From Glaciimonas sp. (GTDB lineage: Bacteria; Pseudomonadota; Gammaproteobacteria; Burkholderiales; Burkholderiaceae_D), in the NCBI GenBank assembly GCA_012927585.1, contig JABBOY010000003.1, forward strand, positions 62,001 through 126,000: DNA of 64,000 bases, given 5' to 3'. Of this stretch, positions 44,769 through 54,231 are shown one piece after another. The translations under genes were made by a program, and so were the position numbers. How positions within the stretch are numbered: the stretch's first letter is position 1; each line of letters begins with the position of its first letter. Below the pieces are notes generated by a model. That model ran no database searches and had not been told where the DNA came from. It saw nothing but the letters and a program-made list of their open reading frames with translations.

Positions 44769-45440
44769 ATGAAGCTGTCCATCATCGTGCCGGTGCTCAA
44801 CGAAGCGCAAGCGCTGCCGCTGCTGCTGGAACGGCTGCTGCCGCTGCTGCGGCACGGTTGCGAAGTCATCATCGCCGATGGCGGCAGCGACGATGGTTCG
44901 GCCGACATCGCGCAGTGCGCCGGCTTCACGCTGGTGCGTTCAGCGCGCGGTCGTGCCCGGCAAATGAATGCCGGCGCGGCGCGTGCCAGCTTTGATACGC
45001 TGTTGTTCCTGCATGCCGATACCCAATTGCCGGATGGGGCCGCAGTGCTGGTCGAGCAGGCGTTGTCTGGCCGCTACTGCTGGGGCCGTTTCGATGTCTG
45101 CATCGCCGGGCGTGCGTTCATGCTGCGCGTGGTGGGGCGCATGATGAACCTGCGCTCGCGCCTAAGCGGCATCGCCACCGGCGACCAGGCCATGTTTGTC
45201 AGCCGTGCGGCGTTCGATGCAGTGGGCGGCTTCCCGGATCAGCCATTGATGGAAGACGTCGAATTGTCCAAACGCTTGCGCAAATTCTCGCGACCGGCCT
45301 GCGTCAAGCGCTGCGTGACTACCTCGGGCCGGCGCTGGGAGACGCGCGGCGTCTGGCGCACGATCCTGTTGATGTGGCGGCTGCGCTGGGGTTACTGGCG
45401 TGGCGTCCCGGCAAGTCAACTGGCACAGGCGTATCGATGA
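44769..45440 (+). CDS. Arsenosugar-cluster glycosyltransferase family 2 (TIGR04283-like)
   Basis: Family 2 glycosyltransferase (223 aa). IVPVLNE at the N-terminus, ADGGSDDGS near 39-47, and LHADTQLP as the DxD-type metal site. The GDQAMF and QPLMEDVELSKRL segments are typical of the set found with arsS, where they are thought to attach or build the sugar part of arsenosugars. ATG 44769 lies five bases after the upstream stop; the stop overlaps the next start by four bases. Confidence 0.88.
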   Translation: MKLSIIVPVLNEAQALPLLLERLLPLLRHGCEVIIADGGSDDGSADIAQCAGFTLVRSARGRARQMNAGAARASFDTLLFLHADTQLPDGAAVLVEQALSGRYCWGRFDVCIAGRAFMLRVVGRMMNLRSRLSGIATGDQAMFVSRAAFDAVGGFPDQPLMEDVELSKRLRKFSRPACVKRCVTTSGRRWETRGVWRTILLMWRLRWGYWRGVPASQLAQAYR

Positions 45441-46087
45441 AACCGGTTCCGCCTACCCGTATTGTGATTTTTACCAAGGCGCCATTGCCGGGGTTCGCCA
45501 AGACCCGTTTGATTCCAGCACTGGGTGCACAGGGTGCGGCCGATCTGGCGCAACGCCTGTTGCTGCATACGCTGCACAAAGCCCTGGCTGCCAACGTAGG
45601 CCCGGTTGAATTATGTGTAACCCCATCTGCGGCAGACCCGGTGTGGCAGAGAATCCCCATAACGGATGCGGTGCAATGGTCGGATCAGGGCGCGGGCGAT
45701 TTAGGAGAAAAAATGGCGCGCGCGGCGCAACGCGTACTGACAAGCGGCGAATCGGTCCTGCTGATCGGCACCGATTGTCCGCAACTCAGCTCAGATCATC
45801 TACGGCAAGCCGCCGCTGCATTGCAACGCACGGATGCTGCGCTGTTTCCGACCTTTGATGGCGGCTATGCGTTGCTCGGCTTGAACCGGTTCCATCCGTG
45901 CCTGTTCACAGGCATTGCCTGGAGTACCAACAGCGTTGCCTTTGAGACGCTATGCCGCCTGGGGCAACTGGGCTGGGCTGTGCATAGCCAACCGATGCTG
46001 CACGACATTGATGAGCCGGCTGATTTGCAGTGGCTGCCAAAAGCCTGGCTGAAGGCGGTGCAGGACAGCATTTGCAGGTCGGGCTAA
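45437..46087 (+). CDS. Arsenosugar-cluster glycosyltransferase (TIGR04282/DUF2064-like)
   Basis: Nucleotide-sugar-transferase-like protein (216 aa) with IVIFTKAPLPGFAKTRL at the start, LIGTDCPQLSSDHL near 120 and FDGGYALLGL near 150, the typical signature of the family paired with the preceding gene. Translationally coupled to it by an ATGA overlap. Function in arsenosugar formation is inferred from recurrent gene pairing, not from visible chemistry. Confidence 0.88.
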   Translation: MKPVPPTRIVIFTKAPLPGFAKTRLIPALGAQGAADLAQRLLLHTLHKALAANVGPVELCVTPSAADPVWQRIPITDAVQWSDQGAGDLGEKMARAAQRVLTSGESVLLIGTDCPQLSSDHLRQAAAALQRTDAALFPTFDGGYALLGLNRFHPCLFTGIAWSTNSVAFETLCRLGQLGWAVHSQPMLHDIDEPADLQWLPKAWLKAVQDSICRSG

Positions 46088-46113
46088 AGCTTGATCAGCC
46101 CCATATTATGACA

Positions 46114-46146
46114 ACAATGTTGGGCTTCGCTGCGCTCAGCGCCAAC
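46114..46146 (+). repeat. Intergenic repeat of the TGTTGGGCTTCGCTGCGCTCAGC type
   Basis: ACAATGTTGGGCTTCGCTGCGCTCAGCGCCAAC forms an imperfect hairpin (TTGG ... CCAA ends; GCTGCGCTCAGC inside). Related copies occur at 61382-61419 and 61545-61590 in this window. Such palindromes are common extragenic repeats in proteobacteria. Confidence 0.65.
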
Positions 46147-46225
46147 TACAAATCTCGACTCGTTTTGCCTGGGAAGTACGTAACATCAGTTATTAAAATC
46201 CATTACATGACAACCGGGAGATCAC

Positions 46226-47584
46226 TTGGCTACCTACGATTACGACCTGTTTACCATTGGCGGCGGCTCGGGCGGGGTGCGCGCCAGCCGTTTTGCAAGC
46301 CAGTATGGCGCCAAGGTTGCGCTGGCTGAAAAGAGCGCTCTGGGCGGTACCTGTGTCAACCTCGGTTGCATCCCCAAGAAACTGATGTCCTATGCAGCCC
46401 ATTTTCATGACGACTTCGCGGATGCGGCAGGCTTCGGCTGGCAACTTGGCAAGACGCGATTCGACTGGGCAACCTTGATTGCCAACAAGAACCGCGAAAT
46501 CGAGCGACTTAATGGCATCTATCGCACTGTGCTGGAGCAGGCCTCGGTCGCGGTGCTGGATGGACATGCGCACATCGAGGATGCGCATACCGTGGTCGTC
46601 AATGGCCGCAGCATTACTGCGCGCTTCATCCTGATCGCTACCGGCGGCAGGCCGACCAGGCCGGTCTTTCCGGGCGGCGAGTACGGCATCACTTCCGACG
46701 ATTTTTTTCACATGGATGCATTGCCGGCGCGCGCAGTCGTCACTGGCGGCGGTTACATTGCGGTTGAACTGGCATCCATCCTGAACGGCCTGGGCAGCAA
46801 GGTCACGCTGATCTATCGCGGCAGCCGGATACTGCGCACGATGGATCACGACCTCGGCCCATTCCTGGCTGCCGAAATGGCCAAGAAAGGCATCGACGTC
46901 CGGTTCGACACGGACATCGAGGCAATGCATGTCGATGGCGCTGTCAAGCACCTGCAATTGAACACGAAACCAGGCAGCGGGGGAATCGATGCGGAGTGCG
47001 TGCTGTTTGCCACCGGACGCGCTGCCAATACCGTCCATCTTGGTCTCGAAAAAGCTGGGATTGCCGTGCGTGAAAACGGTTCCATCGTCGTCGATGCGCA
47101 ATTCAGAACCAGCATCGATTCGATCTATGCGATCGGCGACGTGATCGACCGCGTGGCTCTGACGCCGGTGGCACTGGCCGAGGGAATGATGGTGGCGGCA
47201 AATCTGTTCCAGCAAGGTGAGCGTCGCCTGTCGTATGAAAACATTCCGACCGCTGTTTTCAGTCACCCGAATGTCGCGACAGTCGGCATGACGGAACTGG
47301 ATGCGCGCCAGAAATACGGCACAATAAAAATTTTCAAGAGCGAATTCAAGGCGCTCAAACACACCTTGTCGGGATCGACTGAACGCACCTTCATGAAGTT
47401 GGTCGTCGATGCCGACAGCGACCGTGTGGTGGGAGTGCACATGGTCGGCCCGGATGCGGGGGAGTTGGTGCAGGGATTTGCCGTGGCGCTGCAATGCAAT
47501 GCTACCAAGGCGCAATTCGATGCCACTATCGGCATTCATCCAACCATGGCGGAAGAATTTGTCACCATGCGAACGCCGGTGTAG
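46226..47584 (+). CDS. gor: Glutathione-disulfide reductase
   Basis: NADPH-dependent flavoenzyme (452 aa) that keeps glutathione reduced. FAD motif IGGGSGGVRASR (11-22); redox pair Cys43/Cys48 (GGTCVNLGCIPKK); C-terminal HPTMAEEFVTMR with the catalytic His. The start is a TTG at 46226 preceded by GGGAG; no in-frame ATG is available nearby. It stands within the arsenic cluster, where glutathione supports arsenate reduction and thiol binding of arsenite. About 180 bp of its 3' end occur again, diverged, at 50314-50494. Confidence 0.93.
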   Translation: MATYDYDLFTIGGGSGGVRASRFASQYGAKVALAEKSALGGTCVNLGCIPKKLMSYAAHFHDDFADAAGFGWQLGKTRFDWATLIANKNREIERLNGIYRTVLEQASVAVLDGHAHIEDAHTVVVNGRSITARFILIATGGRPTRPVFPGGEYGITSDDFFHMDALPARAVVTGGGYIAVELASILNGLGSKVTLIYRGSRILRTMDHDLGPFLAAEMAKKGIDVRFDTDIEAMHVDGAVKHLQLNTKPGSGGIDAECVLFATGRAANTVHLGLEKAGIAVRENGSIVVDAQFRTSIDSIYAIGDVIDRVALTPVALAEGMMVAANLFQQGERRLSYENIPTAVFSHPNVATVGMTELDARQKYGTIKIFKSEFKALKHTLSGSTERTFMKLVVDADSDRVVGVHMVGPDAGELVQGFAVALQCNATKAQFDATIGIHPTMAEEFVTMRTPV

Positions 47585-47695
47585 GAATGCAGCAACCGAA
47601 ATTGCACTACCCCACACAGATAGTTCGTCCAGAACTGTAATAAATGATCATCCTTACGCGACAGAACGCCATTACCAATCTGATTAGAAAAATTG

Positions 47696-48562
47696 ATGAA
47701 AGCTGCTCTGAAACTGATTGTGTTGTTTTGCGCCGCGCTGCTAGGGCAGGACGTCATGGCGGCAGATGCGCCACTAAGACTTGGTGTTGGGCTATTCCAA
47801 GCCGACAAGGACAAGAATGACGCAACCTATCGCCCCTTGGCGAACTACCTTGCAGAAAAATTGGGCCGAAAGGTCGAATTGCGGACGGTCGATAGCTGGG
47901 AGGGGCTTGCCAAGTCACTAGCCAATGGCGAGACCGACATTGGCCTACTCGGCCCATGGGGCTATGTATTAGCCAATCAGGAGGCCGGAGCGCAGGTGGT
48001 TGCCACCATTCTCTATGATGGCAAACCTGAGTATTACGCGATCATGGTCACGCATCCGAATTCTGGCATCAACCGGCCGTCGGATCTGAAGGGCAAGACA
48101 TTTGCGTTTGGCGACAAAGGTTCGACATCCGGTTACCTGATTCCGTCGCACTACTTCATGACCCAGGGTATCAATCCTGAAACATACTTCAGCAAGGTGC
48201 TTTACACCAAACACCAAGCCATTGAAACCCAGGTTACGCAAGGCGTGCTTGACGCCGGTGCCGACTACAACCGGAATCGCAATGCGATGATCGAGCAAGG
48301 ACTGATCAAGGCTGATCAGTCGAAGATCATCTGGCAATCCGATCCCTTGCCCAACGATGCTGTCGCGGTCAGCGCGGCGTTATACGGCGACAACAAATTC
48401 GTGACCCGATTGAGGGGCGCCCTCACGGACGTTGCGCAAGCGTTGAAGACGCAACCGAACCTGCTGCCTGCCCACTACACTGGCTTCGTGGTACGCGACA
48501 ATCTGTTCTACAAGCCGATTCGTGATGCCGGGCTTGCCACGGGAGCATTGAAAGTAAAATGA
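47696..48562 (+). CDS. PhnD-like periplasmic phosphonate/phosphite/arsenic-type binding protein
   Basis: Substrate-binding protein (288 aa) of an ABC importer. Signal peptide about 1-23 (cleavage after VMA); mature LRLGVGLFQADKDKN, then ADYLAEKLG-like YLAEKLGRKVEL, ETDIGLLGPWGYV, and FAFGDKGSTSGYLIP as the anion-binding segment. The family includes phosphonate, phosphite and arsenite-responsive (AioX-like) members. Its place next to arsenic genes suggests an arsenic or phosphorus oxyanion or an organoarsenical ligand. Start ATG 47696; the stop overlaps the permease start. Confidence 0.85.
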   Translation: MKAALKLIVLFCAALLGQDVMAADAPLRLGVGLFQADKDKNDATYRPLANYLAEKLGRKVELRTVDSWEGLAKSLANGETDIGLLGPWGYVLANQEAGAQVVATILYDGKPEYYAIMVTHPNSGINRPSDLKGKTFAFGDKGSTSGYLIPSHYFMTQGINPETYFSKVLYTKHQAIETQVTQGVLDAGADYNRNRNAMIEQGLIKADQSKIIWQSDPLPNDAVAVSAALYGDNKFVTRLRGALTDVAQALKTQPNLLPAHYTGFVVRDNLFYKPIRDAGLATGALKVK

Positions 48563-49440
48563 TCGCCCAGCGGCTCATCGACTCTCTTCGAGGACGAGCA
48601 GGTTTCTTTGCATTGTGCGTGATGTACGCGAGCTTGGTGGCGGTATGTCTGGGCACACTGACGCAAGAGGGAGACCTGTCGCTGGGTCGCAACCCGTTCG
48701 CCAATATTGTCAAAACAGCGAGTGAATTCGCGCGGCCGAGTTTCCTTGACGCCTGGTTTGGCGACACGCGCCTGGAGTACAAGAGCGATGACGGGACTGT
48801 GCTGCGCGTGGAAAACCGGCGGGTCGTGGAGCGCAGGTATCTGTCCGGGCTGGCGTCGGCCACTTGGGATACCATCCGCATTGCAACACTGGGTTCCTTG
48901 CTGGGTGCGCTGCTGGGGCTGCCGCTGGCGTGGCTGACAGCCCGAAATCTGGCGATGCCCAAGCCTCTTGCCTGGGCCGCCAAGACACTGCTGGATGTCA
49001 CGCGTTCCATTCACACCCTGGTCTTCGGGCTGGTGCTGGTCGGCATCGTGGGCCTGGGGCCAACCGCAGGAATACTGGCCATCGGCTTGCACTCGATGGG
49101 AACGTATGGGAAATTATTTGCCGAATCAATCGAGAGCCTGGACATGGGCGCGATCGAGGCGGTGCGCAACGTGGGGGCGACGCCGTTTCAGGTGTTTTTT
49201 AACGCAGTCTGGCCCTCGGTGCTGCCGCAGTTCATATCGAGTCATTTGTATATCTGGGAATACAATATCCGCGATTCCACCATCCTTGGCGTAATCGGCG
49301 CTGGTGGGCTTGGACTGCTCATCTCCGAAGCGGCTTCCCTGTTCCAGTGGGGCCGCTTGTCAACCGTGCTCATCGTGATTGTCATACTCGTGTTTTCATT
49401 CGACGCGATGAGTCGGCGCATTCGGCAGCTACTGTTATGA
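48559..49440 (+). CDS. PhnE-like ABC transporter permease
   Basis: Inner-membrane permease (293 aa) with about six helices and the EAA loop (EAVRNVGATPFQVFFNAVWPS). A soluble segment between the first and second helices (about 40-90) is present as in PhnE proteins. Overlaps both neighbours by four bases (phnD-like upstream, phnC-like downstream), so the three genes form one transporter operon. Confidence 0.88.
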   Translation: MIAQRLIDSLRGRAGFFALCVMYASLVAVCLGTLTQEGDLSLGRNPFANIVKTASEFARPSFLDAWFGDTRLEYKSDDGTVLRVENRRVVERRYLSGLASATWDTIRIATLGSLLGALLGLPLAWLTARNLAMPKPLAWAAKTLLDVTRSIHTLVFGLVLVGIVGLGPTAGILAIGLHSMGTYGKLFAESIESLDMGAIEAVRNVGATPFQVFFNAVWPSVLPQFISSHLYIWEYNIRDSTILGVIGAGGLGLLISEAASLFQWGRLSTVLIVIVILVFSFDAMSRRIRQLLL

Positions 49441-50255
49441 ATCAAAAAACGATTATTGCGTTGAAGGAGGTGGTTTGTGTAGCGGGTGATCGCCCCATAC
49501 TGGAGATTGACAATCTCAAGATTGTTGAAGGCGAACGCATCGCTGTTCTGGGGGCAAATGGCGCGGGGAAGTCGACCTTGCTGCGACTTGTTGGCGGTCT
49601 CATATGTCCACACCACGGCGTCGTGCGGGTGCTCAATCGCGCGCTTAGCGACCCCCTTGAACCCAAAGCGCAACGCGCATTGCGCCGCGATGTCGGACAG
49701 ATCATGCAGGGACTGCATCTGGTGCCGCGATTGACCGCCATCGAAAACGTGCTGATTGGATGCCTGGGACGGGTCAATGGATGGCATAGCCTGGCTCGCT
49801 GGTATCCACCCGACGAGATCAAAGGCGCCAAAGCAGCCTTGAACGCGGTCGGCATGATTTCTCGCACCCACACCAGAGCGGATCGCTTGTCTGGTGGTGA
49901 GCGTCAAAAAGTCGCGATTGCGCGTCTGTTGATGCAGCGGCCACGATTGATCCTGGCCGACGAACCGACTGCGGCGCTTGATCCGGCAGCGGCGGCGGAT
50001 GTCTGCCAGGTATTGGTCAGGGCAGCCGCCGGCGCGACCTTGATTACCGTGGTACACAACCCGTCATTGCTGCCGGTTCTGGCCGATCGAGCCATTGGTA
50101 TCAAACACGGCGCCATCGTATTTGATTGTCCGGTTGCCGATGTGACTGATGAGCGGCTAGTGAGTCTGTATCGCCCCGGCGAGCGTGACCAGGCGCGTTT
50201 TATTGCGACGACTGCAGGCGGCCAACTGGTCTCTCATATGGGTGCAGGCAGATGA
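49437..50255 (+). CDS. PhnC-like ABC transporter ATPase
   Basis: ATP-binding subunit (272 aa): Walker [10 protein letters not shown] near 39-47, signature [13 protein letters not shown] near 148, Walker [14 protein letters not shown], and switch His in VVHNPS. Partner of the PhnD/PhnE-like proteins. An earlier in-frame start would lie inside the permease gene; ATG 49437 overlaps the permease stop in the usual ATGA form. The stop overlaps the start of the chimeric fragment that follows. Confidence 0.9.
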   Translation: MNQKTIIALKEVVCVAGDRPILEIDNLKIVEGERIAVLGANGAGKSTLLRLVGGLICPHHGVVRVLNRALSDPLEPKAQRALRRDVGQIMQGLHLVPRLTAIENVLIGCLGRVNGWHSLARWYPPDEIKGAKAALNAVGMISRTHTRADRLSGGERQKVAIARLLMQRPRLILADEPTAALDPAAAADVCQVLVRAAAGATLITVVHNPSLLPVLADRAIGIKHGAIVFDCPVADVTDERLVSLYRPGERDQARFIATTAGGQLVSHMGAGR

Positions 50256-50494
50256 GCGCAGATCTCGGTCGTGCCTGTCCCATCCGTTATCGCTACGACG
50301 CGCAGGCGAAACCTGTGGATGCCGACAGCGACCGGGTGCTGGGCGTGCACATGGTCGGCCCGGATGCGGGGGAGTTGGTGCAGGGATTTGCGGTGGCGCT
50401 GCAATGCCAGGCCACCAAGGCGCAATTCGACGCCACCATCGGCATTCATCCGACTCTGGCGGAAGAATTCGTCTCGATGCGAACGCCGGTTTAG
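50252..50494 (+). pseudogene. Chimera: metallophosphoesterase-like start joined to a glutathione reductase tail
   Basis: Eighty codons. The first 20 ([20 protein letters not shown]) look like the start of a metallophosphoesterase family protein that often opens CPxRYRYG. From residue 23 on, the sequence is the C-terminus of glutathione reductase ([20 protein letters not shown] ... MRTPV), nearly identical to the gor gene 2.9 kb upstream but with scattered substitutions. The start is still coupled to the ATPase stop. This looks like recombination that replaced the rest of an operon gene by a gor tail. Not expected to be functional. Confidence 0.75.
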
Positions 50495-50514
50495 GATTGG
50501 GTTCAGAATTATTT

Positions 50515-51384
50515 ATGTCCGTCACCCGCCTGTTTTTGCTTACTCTGTTTGCCATGCTGTCTTTTGCCGGCAATTCGGTGCTATGCCGTCTTGCTTTTCG
50601 ACAGACATCGATCGACCCCGCCAGCTTCACTGCAATACGTTTGCTGTCCGGGGCGCTAATGCTGGCCTTGCTGGTTTATTTTCGACGCGGTGGCGCGGCC
50701 GCCGGCAGGAATCGTGGCATTCACGGCATTGGCGGCAACTGGCCATCGGCATTTGCCTTGTTTGCCTACGCCGGCGGTTTTTCGTTTGCCTATACGAGTT
50801 TGACCACCGGCACCGGAGCCTTGTTATTGTTTGGGGCGGTGCAGGCGACCATGATTCTGGCAGGCTGGTGGTCTGGAGAGCGACTCTACCTGCGCCAGGC
50901 GAGCGGCTTGTTGCTGGCCTTGGCCGGACTGGTTGCCGTGATGTTGCCGGGTTTGTCGGCACCGCCGCTGGGAGCCGCATTGCTGATGCTGTCGGCCGGC
51001 ATCGCCTGGGGCATTTACTCTCTGCGTGGGCGCGGCGTGGTCGATCCGGTCGGCGCTACAGCCGGTAATTTCTTGCGCGCCGCGCCCTTGGCTGTGCTGC
51101 TGAGCGCCGCGCTGCTGGCGCAACAGCAACTGGATGGATTGGGAATTCTGTATGCAGTGCTGTCGGGTGCGATTGCTTCGGGCCTCGGTTATGCGCTCTG
51201 GTACGCGGCCTTGCGCGGATTGACGGCAACCCGCGCTGCCACGGTGCAATTGAGCGTACCGGTCATCGCGGCGCTGGCGGGCTTGCTGTTCCTGCGTGAG
51301 CCGATTACCTTGCTGCTGATGCTGGCCTCGGTGGCGATTCTGGGCGGCATCGCCATGGTGGTGTTCGACCGGCGGCCAGTCTGA
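50515..51384 (+). CDS. EamA/DMT-family transporter
   Basis: Integral membrane protein (289 aa) with about ten helices arranged as two EamA halves (FAMLSFAGNSVLCRLAF near the start; GAIASGLGYALWYAALRG in the second half). It probably exports a small metabolite. ATG 50515 is used; no strong ribosome site is visible, and an in-frame open stretch reaching further upstream overlaps the gor-like tail in another frame and is not taken. EamA exporters occur in arsenic clusters, but the substrate is not visible. Confidence 0.85.
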   Translation: MSVTRLFLLTLFAMLSFAGNSVLCRLAFRQTSIDPASFTAIRLLSGALMLALLVYFRRGGAAAGRNRGIHGIGGNWPSAFALFAYAGGFSFAYTSLTTGTGALLLFGAVQATMILAGWWSGERLYLRQASGLLLALAGLVAVMLPGLSAPPLGAALLMLSAGIAWGIYSLRGRGVVDPVGATAGNFLRAAPLAVLLSAALLAQQQLDGLGILYAVLSGAIASGLGYALWYAALRGLTATRAATVQLSVPVIAALAGLLFLREPITLLLMLASVAILGGIAMVVFDRRPV

Positions 51385-51467
51385 TGCAGTTTGGGCTCGG
51401 TGCAAGAATCGCAGCCGTCACAACGCTGATCTCATAACGCGATTTTTCACATATCGAGGCATCCATC

Positions 51468-52157
51468 ATGCATGACATCGTTCAAGACTATTACGGTCGC
51501 CAGTTGCAGCATTCCGGCGACCTCAAGACCAGCGCCTGCTGCGACATCAGCCAGATGCCAGCCTGGCTCAAACCCTTGCTGGCGCGCATACACCCGGAAG
51601 TGCTGGCGCGCTATTACGGTTGCGGCCTGGTCTGCCCGCCATTGCTGGAAGACTGCCGGGTGCTCGATCTCGGTTGCGGCTCTGGACGCGATGTCTACAC
51701 GCTGGCGCAATTGGTCGGCCCGAACGGCGAGGTGGTTGGCGTCGATATGACCGACGAGCAACTCGCTGTCGCAGAGAAACACCGAGCGTTCCATACGGAT
51801 GCCTTCGGTTATGACAATGTGCGCTTCCTGAATCATTTCGCTCTGAAGAACTGCGACATCAAGCCGCAGGTGATCATTGGCGACAACCAGCAGGGCATCA
51901 AGACCGTGGCCGGCAATCCGGGCGCCATCGGCTATGTCTCGATCGGCAGCGCCGAATTCGAAGCAGGACAAGGTACGCCGATCAAGCTGCTGCCGTTGGC
52001 AGGACTGGCCCAGGCGCGACGCATCGCCAATTACGCAGCGTTTTTCTGGATGAAGGAGCGGGTCGGAAAACTGATCGAGTTCGGACGCTGCCGGCCGCTG
52101 TTCGAAACGCCGGAGAATCCACTGACGGCCGCGTATGTTTCAGGAATGCGCGGCTAA
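51468..52157 (+). pseudogene. In-frame chimera of ArsM, PstS and PstB pieces
   Basis: Open frame of 229 codons made of three parts. Residues 1-120 match arsenite methyltransferase ArsM: TSACCDIS, HPEVLARYYGCG, the SAM motif VLDLGCGSGRDVY and VGVDMTDEQL. Residues about 128-183 match the C-terminal part of a phosphate-binding PstS protein (GDNQQGIKTVAGNPGAIGYV ... GTPIKLLPL). Residues about 184-229 match the end of the phosphate ATPase PstB (YAAFFWM ... GKLIEFG ... LFETPENPLTAAYVSG). A frame kept through two junctions could be translated, but it lacks the rest of the methyltransferase. It points to loss of a pst operon next to arsM. Confidence 0.8.
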
Positions 52158-52208
52158 TATGCAGGCAGCCTGCCGGACAGTCAGGTAAAAATTCGAGAGG
52201 TGATTTAA

Positions 52209-52757
52209 ATGGCAATGATTAGCACTGCAACCAACATTCGTTACCCGTGGTATGTGAGACTTATTCTTTGGTTGCAACGGCGTAAATATGGAATTGAACT
52301 GGAGCCGGCACTTTTGTGGGGGCGTACACCCAAGGTGTTTCTGGCGCTGACTGCGTTTTATCGTGCCATCGATCGCAAAACTTCGCCGATTGAACCAGCC
52401 TTGCGCTCACTGATTACCGTCAGGGTATCGCAGATCAACTGGTGCGCCTTTTGTGTCGATCTCAATTCAGCAACAGCACTTGAACGTGCCGTCGCGCCGG
52501 AGAAACTCGCAGACTTGCCGCAGTTCGGTGCGTCACAGCATTATAGCGAACGAGAAAAAACGGCTTTGCGTTTTGCGGAAGCAGTAACCTATACCGAAGC
52601 CAGGATAGACGATGCGCTTGCAAGCCAACTACGGGTCCACTTCAACGACGACGAGTTGATCGAACTCGCGGCGCTGATCGCATTTCAGAATCTATCCAGC
52701 AAGTTCAATTCAGCATTGGATGTTCCGGCACAGGGATTTTGCCGCAAGCCTGAATAA
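52209..52757 (+). CDS. Carboxymuconolactone decarboxylase family protein
   Basis: AhpD-like protein (182 aa) with the CxxC motif CAFCVDLNS near residue 78 and the preceding arginine-rich strand (LRSLITVRVSQIN). The CxxCxxxH histidine is replaced (Asn/Ser follow), so peroxidase-type chemistry is uncertain. Start ATG 52209 follows GAGAGGTG. It is the second AhpD-like gene flanking the arsenic cluster and is 36 bases upstream of the five-heme lipoprotein. Confidence 0.85.
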   Translation: MAMISTATNIRYPWYVRLILWLQRRKYGIELEPALLWGRTPKVFLALTAFYRAIDRKTSPIEPALRSLITVRVSQINWCAFCVDLNSATALERAVAPEKLADLPQFGASQHYSEREKTALRFAEAVTYTEARIDDALASQLRVHFNDDELIELAALIAFQNLSSKFNSALDVPAQGFCRKPE

Positions 52758-52793
52758 TCCGGGGCAGCAAAAATTCAATTTCGAGGAACCTTG

Positions 52794-54059
52794 ATGTTGC
52801 ACCGTTATTCGCGCCTATGGCTGCCAGTCTTGATTCTGGCTGTATTTTTGGGTGGCTGCGAGCCTGATGCCAAAGCGCCAAAACCCTCTACTCCCAAGCC
52901 AACGGCAGCATCCCCGGTCGAGGCGGAAACTGCGCGTTTTCTGGAAAAACACTGGGCCAGGCCGTTGGCGCCGCAGGGTAAACTTCCGGCTGCTGCGCAA
53001 GGCATCTCGCTGGCGCCGCAAAGCTGCGCCGGTTGCCACGCAAGTCAGTTCAAGGATTGGAGCAAAAGCCGGCATAGTCGCGCCATGGGACCCGGCATCT
53101 TGGGGCAGTTGCAGGAGATGCCGGCTCACGCGCGCGACGATCATCAAAGCTGCATACGCTGCCATGCCCCGCTGGCGGAACAAGCCGACAGCCTGGTAGC
53201 CGCACTCGAGAAACAGGCAAACAAACAAGCCGGTGGCAAGCCCGAGATTCGGCCGCTGCATCAGCAAGGGTTGGTTTGCGCGGCCTGCCATGTTCGCAAC
53301 AATGAATGGCATGGGCCGCCGCGCCGCAATGGCAGCCAGCCAGGCGGCGACCTGAGCGCTTACCCTCACGCCGGCTGGAAAGCCAATCGCGCCTTTGAAA
53401 GTTCGCAGTTCTGTGCCGCCTGTCACCAGTTCAAGGGTGACGAATACGCGCTCAACGGCAAGCTGCTGGAGAACACCTACAAAGAGTGGCAGGACAGCCG
53501 CTATGCGCGCCAGGGTGTGTCCTGCCAGTCTTGCCACATGCCGGATAGGCGTCACTTGTGGCGCGGCATCCACGATCCCGAGATGGTGAAAAAAGGCGTC
53601 GGGGTACGTGCCGGCGCGGCGTCCATCGCGAACGGTCAGGTCGCAGCGCGCCTTAGCGTGGCCAATACCGGCGTGGGTCATTATTTTCCGACCTATGTCA
53701 CACCCAAGATCCTGATTCGCGGTTTCCAGCAAGACGCGTCCGGCCACAAGCTCGATGGCACGGAACAACAATTCGTGATCGGCCGCCAAGTGACGCTGGA
53801 CCTCAGCACAGAAATCGCCGATACGCGCATCGCACCGGATGCCGAGGCGACTTTCGATTACCGCATGCCGCGACACGTCCGCGCAACTTCCCTGATGTGG
53901 CAGGCAGAAGTCCAGCCTGATGCGTTTTACCTGGAATTCTATGTGTCATTGTTGCAAGGCGAGATGAAAGCCGGCAGTAGGCAGTTGATTGCACAAGCGC
54001 GCGATAACGCCGGCGCATCGCCCTATATTGTTTTTTCCAGGCGCTTGGCCTTGCCCTGA
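52794..54059 (+). CDS. Five-heme c-type cytochrome lipoprotein
   Basis: Exported multiheme cytochrome (421 aa). The N-terminal lipobox LGGC suggests a lipid-anchored protein, followed by a Pro/Lys/Ala-rich linker. Five CxxCH motifs are visible: CAGCH, CIRCH, CAACH, CAACH and CQSCH. The C-terminal half is a beta-rich domain with NTGVGHYFPT, a segment I associate with multiheme cytochrome c families. Start ATG 52794 follows GAGGA. It likely moves electrons at the cell envelope; redox partners are unknown. The next gene encodes a mono-heme protein with NPC repeats. Confidence 0.88.
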   Translation: MLHRYSRLWLPVLILAVFLGGCEPDAKAPKPSTPKPTAASPVEAETARFLEKHWARPLAPQGKLPAAAQGISLAPQSCAGCHASQFKDWSKSRHSRAMGPGILGQLQEMPAHARDDHQSCIRCHAPLAEQADSLVAALEKQANKQAGGKPEIRPLHQQGLVCAACHVRNNEWHGPPRRNGSQPGGDLSAYPHAGWKANRAFESSQFCAACHQFKGDEYALNGKLLENTYKEWQDSRYARQGVSCQSCHMPDRRHLWRGIHDPEMVKKGVGVRAGAASIANGQVAARLSVANTGVGHYFPTYVTPKILIRGFQQDASGHKLDGTEQQFVIGRQVTLDLSTEIADTRIAPDAEATFDYRMPRHVRATSLMWQAEVQPDAFYLEFYVSLLQGEMKAGSRQLIAQARDNAGASPYIVFSRRLALP

Positions 54060-54231
54060 TCCGGCTGTTTTGAATGCCGCTGTAAGAAAAAGGTGGGGTG
54101 GTGCGACTGACGGCAATGGCCCATTTGGAGAGCTTACATGCATGATATTTTTCCTCGCCTGGCGCTATGTTTTGAATGTGTTTATAAAAAAATCGCGGCG
54201 ATTATCCGAATCGGGATGCCATTTGCTGATA

